From Clostridiales bacterium (GTDB lineage Bacteria; Bacillota; Clostridia; Saccharofermentanales; Saccharofermentanaceae): a stretch of 20,898 bases of DNA. Each line of letters opens with the position of its first letter. Positions within the stretch are counted from its first letter, which is position 1. The notes below the pieces were generated by a model. It had not been told where the DNA came from and did not search any database. It saw only the letters and a list, made by a program, of their open reading frames with translations. The DNA is taken from the NCBI GenBank assembly GCA_003543635.1, contig DNAE01000124.1:1-20898 (forward strand), given 5' to 3'. Position numbers and translations under genes: made by a program. Positions 7,869 through 15,362 of this stretch are shown here, one piece after another.

Positions 7869-9307
7869 GAGAACGCCTCCAGAACACCGTCAACGGAATA
7901 TGGCCTTGCCCCGGTGAAGTTCACCATGGCAAGTCTTCCCTCCAGGTCTCCCTCCACCCTGATATTATCGGGGATCGTGAAGTTGATGAGATGGTTGGAC
8001 ATAGTCCTTCCGGTAAATATCTCATCGGAACCCGTGCTCCTGCCTTCTATCAGTACCTCCTCTGTCTTGCCCACCTTGGCAAGATTTGACTTATATGTAA
8101 GATCGTTCTGAAGATCAAGTAATCTTTGGAATCGCTCCGATACCACCTCCGCGGGGATCTGGTCCGGCATGGAAGCCGCCCTCGTTCCGGGTCTTATGGA
8201 ATACTGGAAGGTGAAGGCAAAATCATATTGAGCCCTCCTGACCACATCAAGGGTCCCCTGAAAGTCCTCCTCGGTCTCCCCGGGGAATCCCACGATTATG
8301 TCGGTGGAAAGGGATCCTTCGGGGATCAGCTTCCTGAAGCGCTCCACGACGGACATATACTTCTCCACCGTATAGGGCCTGTTCATCTTCTTAAGCAGAG
8401 CATCGGAACCGCACTGTACCGGAAGGTGCAGATGGGTCTCGATGTTCTTATACTCTGCCATTATGTCTATGACCTCGTCCGATATATCCTTGGGATGGGA
8501 GGACATGAACCTGATCCTGTTTATCCCCTCGACCTCGGCACAGGCTCTGAGGAGATCCGGAAACGACCTGTTATCTTCGCTCCTGTAGGAGTTGACGTTC
8601 TGACCCAGGAGCATCACTTCCTTATAGCCCTTCTCCCCAAGGGATCTGACCTCCTCCACCACAGAAGAGAAATCCCTGGATCTCTCCCTGCCCCTTGTGT
8701 AGGGAACGATGCAGAAACTGCAGAAATTATTACATCCGTACATTATGGGCACCAATGCCCTGAACTTACGCAGCCTGGTAACGGGGATCATGGAATCGTC
8801 CGCTATGTAATCCTCGGCACTTATGTTGACCAGCTGTTTCTTCCTTCTTAAGCAATCACGAAGGAGTACGGGGAAAAGATGTATCTGCTGGGGATCGAAC
8901 ACGAGATCCACATAGGGGAAGCTCTTCTTGATCCGATCCACGTTTTCCTTGACCTTCATCATGCATCCGCAGACGATGATCAGCATGTCACGGTTATCCT
9001 TCTTGTCGGCCTTATATACTCCGAGATTACCGAATAACCTGTCCTCGGCATTCTCCCTTACGGCACAGGTGTTGAGAAGGACGATATCGGGAGCCCCCTC
9101 CCCCTTATGCTCTCTGATGCCCATGGCCTCGAAGGTTCCGTAGATCTTCTCGCTGTCCGACTCATTGAGCTGACACCCGTAGGTCCTTATGCTGAAGGAG
9201 ACCTCCCGTCCCTCCTTAAGGCTTTTGGAAGAAAAGTATTCTCTTAACTCGCTTATGGCCTCCCTTACGGGAACCATCTCATTATCTGTAACTTTAACTA
9301 TCGACAT
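7865..9307 (-). CDS. miaB: tRNA-2-methylthio-N6-dimethylallyladenosine synthase
   Basis: MiaB is a radical-SAM methylthiotransferase that converts i6A37 to ms2i6A37 in tRNA, acting after MiaA. The 480-residue protein has the three cysteines of the N-terminal UPF0004 cluster (Cys45 in TYGCQLN, Cys81 in NTCAVRENA, Cys115 in VCGCMMK). The radical-SAM motif CNNFCSFC has Cys192, 196 and 199, and is followed by VPYTRGRERSR. GQNVNSY, HLPVQCGSDALLKKMNR and DIIVGFPGETEEDF are typical. A C-terminal TRAM domain (~415-478) binds tRNA. The ATG has an AGAGG ribosome site seven bases upstream. It is the first gene of the miaB-mutS-mutL-miaA operon, with a TATAAT about 30 bases before it in the divergent region shared with the carboxypeptidase homologue. 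Confidence 0.97.
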   Translation of the reverse strand: MSIVKVTDNEMVPVREAISELREYFSSKSLKEGREVSFSIRTYGCQLNESDSEKIYGTFEAMGIREHKGEGAPDIVLLNTCAVRENAEDRLFGNLGVYKADKKDNRDMLIIVCGCMMKVKENVDRIKKSFPYVDLVFDPQQIHLFPVLLRDCLRRKKQLVNISAEDYIADDSMIPVTRLRKFRALVPIMYGCNNFCSFCIVPYTRGRERSRDFSSVVEEVRSLGEKGYKEVMLLGQNVNSYRSEDNRSFPDLLRACAEVEGINRIRFMSSHPKDISDEVIDIMAEYKNIETHLHLPVQCGSDALLKKMNRPYTVEKYMSVVERFRKLIPEGSLSTDIIVGFPGETEEDFQGTLDVVRRAQYDFAFTFQYSIRPGTRAASMPDQIPAEVVSERFQRLLDLQNDLTYKSNLAKVGKTEEVLIEGRSTGSDEIFTGRTMSNHLINFTIPDNIRVEGDLEGRLAMVNFTGARPYSVDGVLEAFS

Positions 9308-9335
9308 TTATATACCTCTAAAATTCCTAAAGCAT

Positions 9336-9341
9336 ATTATA
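9336..9341 (-). promoter_or_regulatory. Probable -10 element of the miaB operon
   Basis: The minus strand reads TATAAT here, preceded by TAG and followed about 29 bases later by the miaB ATG. The -35 region at 17 bases (AATACA) is poor. The site lies in a 69-base divergent region whose other promoter, for the gene at 9377, faces the opposite way. Confidence 0.55.
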
Positions 9342-9363
9342 CTAGAAAAAGAGGATTTTGTAT

Positions 9364-9369
9364 TATAAT
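9364..9369 (+). promoter_or_regulatory. -10 element very close to the start of the PBP5 homologue
   Basis: A perfect TATAAT ends only seven bases before the ATG at 9377. Initiation at the usual distance would give an mRNA with almost no leader. The -35 region is weak. No Shine-Dalgarno sequence is seen at normal spacing; GAGG at 9351-9354 is 22 bases from the ATG and upstream of the predicted start of transcription. Confidence 0.5.
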
Positions 9370-9376
9370 TAAATCT

Positions 9377-10795
9377 ATGATCAGAAGAATGAAAAAGCTC
9401 CTGTCGGGCATTGCCCTTGTCCTGACATTCATTATATTCTCGGGGTCCTTCGGCCCCGTTCTTGCGGTTAACGACGAGTTTGACGACCCCGAAGATGATG
9501 TGGTCTCCCAAAATGAGGCCTATGACGACCTTCTTAACGAGACTCCGGCGGATGCACCCCAGGTTACGGGCACCGCTTATCTCCTTTTCGACGCCCAGTC
9601 AGGGCAGGTCCTCATGGGAAGAAATCTTGACCAGCCCCTTGAGCCCGCGGGCGTTACGAAGCTCATGACGGTGCTCCTTGCCCTGGAAAACCTGGAGCTC
9701 GACGACACGATAACAGTCACGGCGGACATGTATATAACGATCCCCGAGGACTTTGTAACACTTGGCATCACGGAGGGTGAAGAAGTCACCGTACACGACA
9801 TGATCTATGCGGCCCTCCTCCAGTCGGCCAACGACGCCTGCATGGCCCTGGCCATCAAGACATCGGGCTCCGAGACGGCCTTCATTTCCAAGATGAATAC
9901 CAGGGCCCGGGAACTCGGCTGTACCGCCACCAACTTCACCACCTGCTACGGTAACGGAGACATCGCGAACACCTGTACGGTAAAGGACATGTGCCTGATA
10001 CTTCAGGAATGCCTTAACTACGAGGTATTTACGGAGTATTCCACCACTTTCCAGCACACCATGCCCCCCACGAACCTTTACGGCGAGACCAGGATCATGA
10101 GTAATTCCAACCGTTTCATATCCACCCAGGAATACTCCTACGCCAACTATGTGGGCGGTATTACGGGTTATTCCGAGACCGTGGGATTCACCATGGCCTC
10201 CGCCGCCAGAAAGAACGGCAGGACATTGATCGGAGTCATCTTCGGAGCAACGGGCTCCGAGAGCAGATACAGCGACATGATCGACCTGTTCGAGTACGGC
10301 TATTCCGGCTTTTCCACCATTGCCATAGAACCCGGAGAGTTTACCCCCCTTTATAACGACACCATAAGCTATATCGACGGTCTGCTCCTGAAGACGGATC
10401 TCGGAGTCATCGACTCCTCCATGGAATTCTCATCGTACCTTTCCACCACTTCCTACAGGGTCGCCCTGGGAAGCACGAACGTCATCGACCTGTCGGAAGT
10501 CGTTATCGATACCACCCAGGACGATCAGGAATTCAATATTCCCATATGCAAGACCTATTCCGACGGAAAGACGTATATCGTGGGCAACTTAAGGCTCCAT
10601 ATCGCCGTTAAGGACAAGGTCATCGAAGTTAATCCCGAGAAACACACGGTGTGGGCCGACATCAGGAACGTTCTCCTCACCATAATCGGCATCACGACAC
10701 TGATAATAATCCTCATGGCATTGCTCCTCTATTACAGGAAACAGGCCAGGAAAAGGAACGAGGAAGAATACCGTAACAGGTCTACCCTGCTTTGA
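9377..10795 (+). CDS. Secreted PBP5-type D-Ala-D-Ala carboxypeptidase homologue lacking catalytic residues
   Basis: This 472-residue protein belongs to the peptidase S11 (DacF/PBP5) family by overall sequence. It has a signal peptide (residues 1-30, ending PVLA), an acidic linker, the penicillin-binding domain (~62-320), a beta-rich C-terminal domain, and a membrane anchor (~428-452) with a basic cytoplasmic tail. The SxxK motif expected after LEPA reads GVTK: the nucleophilic serine is Gly92 while Lys95 remains. The SxN motif is intact (Ser150-Ala-Asn152). The KTG motif reads ITG (Ile262). With both changes it should neither cut D-Ala-D-Ala nor acylate with penicillin, so a structural or sensory peptidoglycan-binding role is more likely. 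The reading frame is otherwise full and clean, so it does not look like decay. It is divergent from miaB and meets the next gene tail to tail with no gap. An alternative start is the ATG at 9389. Confidence 0.9.
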   Translation: MIRRMKKLLSGIALVLTFIIFSGSFGPVLAVNDEFDDPEDDVVSQNEAYDDLLNETPADAPQVTGTAYLLFDAQSGQVLMGRNLDQPLEPAGVTKLMTVLLALENLELDDTITVTADMYITIPEDFVTLGITEGEEVTVHDMIYAALLQSANDACMALAIKTSGSETAFISKMNTRARELGCTATNFTTCYGNGDIANTCTVKDMCLILQECLNYEVFTEYSTTFQHTMPPTNLYGETRIMSNSNRFISTQEYSYANYVGGITGYSETVGFTMASAARKNGRTLIGVIFGATGSESRYSDMIDLFEYGYSGFSTIAIEPGEFTPLYNDTISYIDGLLLKTDLGVIDSSMEFSSYLSTTSYRVALGSTNVIDLSEVVIDTTQDDQEFNIPICKTYSDGKTYIVGNLRLHIAVKDKVIEVNPEKHTVWADIRNVLLTIIGITTLIIILMALLLYYRKQARKRNEEEYRNRSTLL

Positions 10796-12562
10796 TCAGA
10801 ACTTGAAGAAGAATCTCTGACCGTCCGAACTCACCAGGGGATCTGTTCCGAGATATTCCGTAAGCTCGGGGATCATGTTCTCTATCTCACCCTCGGTATA
10901 ACCCCTTCTGTCGATATAGACGCCGGAAAAGCCCTCGCGCCTTACTTCGTTTATCCTCATGGTAAGATCCCAGCTCCTGACGGAAAGATTCCAAAGATCA
11001 GAGGACCTTCCCTTGATACCGCCGTAACTCCATCTTACGGTATCGGTATTGAGATATGCATTCATAAGAAGGTAGTCGTTCATCTCGTTTGATCTGCCGC
11101 CCTCGGGGAATCTGTGATAGGGCATGACATAGACCATATCCCCGTCCTCAAGGATATCTTCTATACTTCCGAAGAACTCCCGGTCGATCTGAAGCTCCCT
11201 TGCGTTACGGGAGAACTCCTCGTAGTGTTCTGTAAAGCCCGGCAGCACGTCGTAGACCGAGACAAGGAGGATCACGGCGGCAGCGGCATAAAGTAACACT
11301 TTGGACGCCTTGCTCTTCCTATCCTTCACATATTCCATAAACCTCTCTGAATAGATCGCCAGAACGACGATACACATGAAAAGGATGAATATGGAGATCC
11401 TGTTATAGGATCTTAAAAGGGTGAAATAAAGGCTGACCAGGGCCGAGAATCCGCCGAAGGTGCCCAGTAAGATGGCAAATACGATAAAGGAAGACATTAT
11501 CTTCAAGATATCCGTCTTGCGGTCATCCTTTTTGAAGGGACAGATCAGTGTTATAAGGGACAGGAAGAATCCTATGATCCCCGCGATCCCCAGGTATGAA
11601 CTGACATTCTCGTTGATATAGAGCATGTTATTGTTGAACCTGCCGTTGATGCTGGAGAAGATCTTCCATCCGTGGGTGTTAAAGGGTATCAGCATCTCCG
11701 CTATCTGAAGGGAATAGATCTCACTTTGAACGGGCTCCCTGGAGGCAACATCCAGATTATTACCGTTCTTCGCCTCGAAGATGAATACGGGTATCAGGGC
11801 GATCATGAAGAAAAGAGCTATCAGGAATATAACGCCCAAAGGCTTTGCCGCCTGACGAAGGCTCCTTGTCCTGAAATACCTGATGACACAGGAGAACAAA
11901 AGGAAGTAGCAGGTAAATATCGCATAGTATCCCCAGCCGTTATTGGGTATGAGGACAATAAACACAAGGGTCATTATGTTCTTGGGATTCTTGAAGAATC
12001 CCTTACCTATCTTCAGATAGTCTTCTCCCTCCGTGGCGCACCAGATACAAAGGAGTACGGAAAGGGGCACGAAGTAGCAGACGCTTAAGGAGAAATGCAT
12101 CAGGGATCTGAAGAACATATAGGGTGAAACACCGTAGAAGAATGAGCCGATCGCCGATATGGCCCTCCCCGTTCCGATCTGCCTCAGGACAAGATAAGCC
12201 ATGGAGCAGCAAAGGGAGTAGTTGATGAGCAGCGAGACATTCATGGTGACGTAGATATCCCTTGTCACCATAACAAGGAGCTTTACGATAAGAAGCTCGA
12301 AGTTCATTAGATAGAAACCCGAGAAATCGTAGATATCGCTTCCGAAGGGGGCTCCCAGCCTGTCGTTATGGACAAGCCATCCCTTCTCCTTTATGAGCTT
12401 AGCCAGCATATACCACTGGTTAACGTCATCTCCGTCATAGGTATAGGGGGTCTTTAATCCGAACCTGAAGAAGCCCAGTACAAAATACATGAGGATGAAA
12501 CACGCTGCAAAGATCCCGAATGAGATAAGAAGGTCCTTCTTGAACGAATCCTTATTTCCCAT
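10796..12562 (-). CDS. Large multi-pass membrane protein, GT-C/YfhO-like glycosyltransferase candidate
   Basis: The 588-residue protein has an N-terminal hydrophobic helix (~11-32). A first extracytoplasmic loop contains TPYTYDGDDVNQWY and LGAPFGSDIYDF. Eight to ten further membrane segments run to about residue 430, and a soluble C-terminal domain (~450-588) follows. An acidic pair (Asp-Asp) in the first outer loop is a hallmark of GT-C transferases that use lipid-phosphate-linked sugars; the assignment to GT-C or YfhO-like proteins is my inference from topology and this loop. It probably decorates a cell-surface glycan, in keeping with the polymerase, GtrA and glf nearby. The ATG has an AAGGAG site seven bases upstream. 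It is divergent from the Wzy-like gene, with overlapping -10 sequences, and its stop codon touches that of the upstream-facing PBP5 homologue. Confidence 0.8.
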   Translation of the reverse strand: MGNKDSFKKDLLISFGIFAACFILMYFVLGFFRFGLKTPYTYDGDDVNQWYMLAKLIKEKGWLVHNDRLGAPFGSDIYDFSGFYLMNFELLIVKLLVMVTRDIYVTMNVSLLINYSLCCSMAYLVLRQIGTGRAISAIGSFFYGVSPYMFFRSLMHFSLSVCYFVPLSVLLCIWCATEGEDYLKIGKGFFKNPKNIMTLVFIVLIPNNGWGYYAIFTCYFLLFSCVIRYFRTRSLRQAAKPLGVIFLIALFFMIALIPVFIFEAKNGNNLDVASREPVQSEIYSLQIAEMLIPFNTHGWKIFSSINGRFNNNMLYINENVSSYLGIAGIIGFFLSLITLICPFKKDDRKTDILKIMSSFIVFAILLGTFGGFSALVSLYFTLLRSYNRISIFILFMCIVVLAIYSERFMEYVKDRKSKASKVLLYAAAAVILLVSVYDVLPGFTEHYEEFSRNARELQIDREFFGSIEDILEDGDMVYVMPYHRFPEGGRSNEMNDYLLMNAYLNTDTVRWSYGGIKGRSSDLWNLSVRSWDLTMRINEVRREGFSGVYIDRRGYTEGEIENMIPELTEYLGTDPLVSSDGQRFFFKF

Positions 12563-12600
12563 TAAAAAGCTCCTTCTTTCAAAAAAAGTTTACTTAGGCT

Positions 12601-12611
12601 ATTATACTATA
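12601..12611. promoter_or_regulatory. Overlapping divergent -10 elements
   Basis: The sequence ATTATACTATA reads TATAAT on the minus strand (12601-12606) and TATACT on the plus strand (12603-12608). It lies 38 bases from the start of the minus-strand membrane protein and 36 bases before the plus-strand polymerase gene. On the minus strand TTATCA (12625-12630) is a 4/6 -35 at 18 bases. The plus-strand -35 (TTCAAA) is at a long 19-base spacing. Confidence 0.5.
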
Positions 12612-12644
12612 AGGCGTAAGAAATTGATAAGTCGGGGAATTAAG

Positions 12645-13853
12645 ATGCAGGATATCAGGAAGAAGATAGCTGGACTCAAGCCGGGCGACATGGTTTTCTA
12701 CCTCACTTTCCTGTTCTTTTTTAACCTCTATTTCTTCGTTACCACGGAGTTCTTCTTCGAAGGGACAAAGAGCATAACAGGTCCCCTTCTGCTCCTTTAC
12801 AAGGTCTTTTTCACGATACTTTACTCCTACTGTTTCCACGTGGTCTTTATTCAGATCGAAAGGGTTAAGGACCGCATCATACCCATAGCCCTGTTTCTCG
12901 TGACCCTGATCTACTCCTGTAAGAGGGAGCCCGATCCCTCGGGTTACCTTTATATCATCTTCGTCTTCGTGATGCTCATAATAGCCTCCTACAAAAAGAG
13001 CGGAAGGATGATCATGCTCCTTTGTCTTATAAGTTCCTGGGCATGGCTTATCATCTGTTTCCTTGCAAGCCGGGCGGGCATCATAACGGATCTTGTGGAC
13101 ATAAACGGCAGACATGCCTTCGGCATCGTCTTTGCAACGGATCTGGGATGCCACCTTTTCTTCACCGCCGTTGCCGTCTGCATCCTGAGGGACGGAGAAT
13201 TAAAGAAACGGGACTATGCTGTCCTTGTGGCGCTCCTTCTTATCAATGTTCTGTTTGTAAGGGCAAAGATCAGCATCATCTGTACCTTCCTTTTGCTCCT
13301 GATATCGGTCATGGCACCGGTGATACGTAAGAGATCTTTAGGAAACAGGAAGAAACTGCTTCTCACTTACGGTCTCATCACGGGACTGGCCTTCGTCTTC
13401 TTCGCGGTATTCACCATAGCCTGGTCCTACGGGTACGATCCCTCCCCGGATGTCTTCTACAATAAGTACGGGTTCCTTAATACGCTGAGGATAAGGCTTC
13501 GGGTCGGCCGTGAAGCCTTCGACAACTACGGCATCACCTTATGGGGACAGAACGTCATAAGCAACGGCTGGACGATCGATTCCATGAACGATCCTGATTA
13601 CCACTACTTTTTCCTTGATATCTCCTATGTGAGGCTCCTCTTCCACAACGGGATCGCAATGCTCACCGCATTCCTGTTCATGGAGTCACTCCTGCAGTTT
13701 AAGTTCTACAGAGAGAAGAAGTTCTTCCTGATGGGAGTTCTCGCCATTATCGCTCTTGATATGGCCATCGAGCACCACATGACGGAGATGAGCTACAACT
13801 TCCCTCTCCTTCTGCTTTTTGCGGAAACGGATCTTAATCGTTCTTCTTCGTGA
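12645..13853 (+). CDS. Wzy-like polysaccharide polymerase / O-antigen ligase-type membrane protein
   Basis: From the ATG at 12645 this is a 402-residue integral membrane protein with about 10-11 predicted segments. The largest outer loop near the C-terminus has the pattern LRIRLRVGREAFDNYGITLW followed by GQNVISNGW and a YHYFFLDISYVRLL stretch. This layout, Arg-rich start of the loop, 'G.eAf..YGi.l.Gq', is typical of Wzy polymerases from Firmicute capsule and exopolysaccharide loci, which join repeat units on the outer membrane face of the cell. The assignment rests on topology and this pattern. I prefer 12645 to the longer frame from 12489 because the extension would cross the divergent gene's start and promoter region, and GGGGA precedes 12645 by seven bases. 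Its 3' end overlaps the convergent gtrA by 20 bases. Confidence 0.75.
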   Translation: MQDIRKKIAGLKPGDMVFYLTFLFFFNLYFFVTTEFFFEGTKSITGPLLLLYKVFFTILYSYCFHVVFIQIERVKDRIIPIALFLVTLIYSCKREPDPSGYLYIIFVFVMLIIASYKKSGRMIMLLCLISSWAWLIICFLASRAGIITDLVDINGRHAFGIVFATDLGCHLFFTAVAVCILRDGELKKRDYAVLVALLLINVLFVRAKISIICTFLLLLISVMAPVIRKRSLGNRKKLLLTYGLITGLAFVFFAVFTIAWSYGYDPSPDVFYNKYGFLNTLRIRLRVGREAFDNYGITLWGQNVISNGWTIDSMNDPDYHYFFLDISYVRLLFHNGIAMLTAFLFMESLLQFKFYREKKFFLMGVLAIIALDMAIEHHMTEMSYNFPLLLLFAETDLNRSSS

Positions 13854-14256
13854 AGATGATTAGCTTGCTTGCCACGTAATTCAGGATCACCACGATAACA
13901 TTGGCGATAAACTTGATTATCAGAGCATTGAATCCCAGAACATCGATAAAGATGTACATAAACACCGTCTCCACGAGGAGAGTTCCGAGCCTGCAGGCAA
14001 AAAAGGATACTACCTCCTTAATAATGCCCGCCGATTCCCGGACCTTGCTCTCAAAGACCCAGATCCTGTTTGTTACGTAAGCAAACAGGCAGGAGATGAT
14101 CCAGGCCGTAACATTGGACGGGACCGTTTCCATTGCCAGCATATTAAACAGGAACCAGAATGCGATTATGTTAACGAGAGTCGTCGCCACCCCGAATATG
14201 AGGTACAGGACGACGCTCTTATACTTTACGAGAAGTCCCTTTACCTTGTCGATCAT
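13834..14256 (-). CDS. GtrA family membrane protein
   Basis: This 140-residue protein has four membrane segments (about 15-35, 42-60, 78-98 and 106-128) and the GtrA-family pattern: LIFGVATTLVNIIAFWFLFN, then NVTAWIISCLFAYVTNRIWVF, then basic KVRE before helix three. GtrA-like proteins are thought to move lipid-phosphate-linked sugars across the membrane or assist glycan assembly. Its ATG overlaps the glf stop by four bases (ATGA), so it is translationally coupled to glf, and it ends inside the 3' end of the convergent polymerase gene. It is the last gene of the T-box-leuA-glf-gtrA unit. Confidence 0.9.
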   Translation of the reverse strand: MIDKVKGLLVKYKSVVLYLIFGVATTLVNIIAFWFLFNMLAMETVPSNVTAWIISCLFAYVTNRIWVFESKVRESAGIIKEVVSFFACRLGTLLVETVFMYIFIDVLGFNALIIKFIANVIVVILNYVASKLIIFTKKND

Positions 14257-15356
14257 GCCTTAAGCACGGCAGCCGCAGTGTCGAGGGCCCTTCTGGCAAC
14301 CACATCCATATCGTAATACTTGTACTCGCCGAGCCTTCCGCCGAAGATGACCCCGGAAGTCTTGTCGGCCATTTCCTTATAGCCTTCGTAGATCTTCATG
14401 TTCTTATCGTCGTTGACGGGATAATAGGGCTCGTCTTTAACTGTCCACTCGGAGCTGTACTCACGGCTGATGACCGTCTTCTCCTGGGTGCCGAACTCAA
14501 AGAATTTGTGCTCGATGATCCTGGTGAAGGGTGTATCGGAATCGGTGTAGTTCACCACCGCATTACCCTGGAAATTGGGCTTATCGAGTATCTCCGTCTC
14601 GAATCTTACGGAACGGTACTGGAGCGTTCCCAGGCTGTAGTCGAAGAATCTGTCCACGGGACCCGTATAGACGATGGTGTCAGCCATGGCAGTATACTTT
14701 TCGCGATCGTCGAAGAAATCACAGTTGAGGCGCACTTCTATACCCTCGAGCATCTTCTCCACCATCTTGGTATAGCCGCCCATGGGGATACCCTGATAGA
14801 GTGCATTGAAGTAATTGTTATCGAAGGTGAGCCTTACTGGAAGTCTCTTGATTATGAAGCTGGGAAGCTCCGTGCAGGGTCTGCCCCACTGCTTCATGGT
14901 GTATCCCTTAATGAGTTTCTCGTATATGTCGCGGCCAACAAGGCTTATGGCCTGCTCTTCAAGGTTACGGGGCTCCGTTATGCCGGATTCCTTTCTCTGC
15001 TCCTCGATCTTTCTTTGGGCTTCCTCGGGGGTGACAACTCCCCACATCTTGTTAAAGGTGTACATATTGAAAGGAAGCGAATAAAGCTCGCCCTTGTAGT
15101 TGGCAACTGGGGAATTCGTATATCTGTTGAAGTCGGCGAATCTGTTAAGGTATTCCCAGACTTCCCTGTCGTTCGTATGGAAGATATGGGCTCCGTACCT
15201 GTGTACGTTGATACCCTCCACTGATTCCGTATATATGTTGCCTGCTATGTGATCCCTCTTATCGATGACCAGTACGCTCTTACCGGCATCCTTCATCTGC
15301 CTTGCAAAGATAGCGCCGTAAAGGCCTGCGCCCACGCAAAGAAAGTCGTATTTCAT
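14253..15356 (-). CDS. glf: UDP-galactopyranose mutase
   Basis: Glf is a flavoenzyme that interconverts UDP-galactopyranose and UDP-galactofuranose, the donor for galactofuranose in bacterial surface glycans. The 367-residue protein is normal in length. It has the FAD-binding GAGLYGAIFA (9-18), EGINVHRYGAHIFHTND (47-63), LPFNMYTFNKMWG, the substrate-site KGYTMKQWGRP segment, TGPVDRFFDYSLG and the C-terminal FGGRLGEYKYYDMDVVA that contacts FAD. Its ribosome site AAGGAG lies within the last codons and stop region of leuA, nine bases from the ATG, and the genes are 6 bases apart. It is therefore co-transcribed with leuA and probably translationally coupled. gtrA follows with a 4-base overlap. 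Confidence 0.97.
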   Translation of the reverse strand: MKYDFLCVGAGLYGAIFARQMKDAGKSVLVIDKRDHIAGNIYTESVEGINVHRYGAHIFHTNDREVWEYLNRFADFNRYTNSPVANYKGELYSLPFNMYTFNKMWGVVTPEEAQRKIEEQRKESGITEPRNLEEQAISLVGRDIYEKLIKGYTMKQWGRPCTELPSFIIKRLPVRLTFDNNYFNALYQGIPMGGYTKMVEKMLEGIEVRLNCDFFDDREKYTAMADTIVYTGPVDRFFDYSLGTLQYRSVRFETEILDKPNFQGNAVVNYTDSDTPFTRIIEHKFFEFGTQEKTVISREYSSEWTVKDEPYYPVNDDKNMKIYEGYKEMADKTSGVIFGGRLGEYKYYDMDVVARRALDTAAAVLKA

Positions 15357-15362
15357 TGAAGT

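Noticed and set aside
7074..8111. 345-codon plus-strand frame across the mutS start and miaB end
   Set aside because: Long antisense frames are frequent throughout this operon because of its codon use; both minus-strand genes are certain and the frame has no family resemblance.
12489..12644. N-terminal extension of the polymerase frame upstream of 12645
   Set aside because: It would overlap the first codons and the promoter of the divergent membrane-protein gene; the extension is basic and not membrane-like, while 12645 has a GGGGA site at proper spacing.
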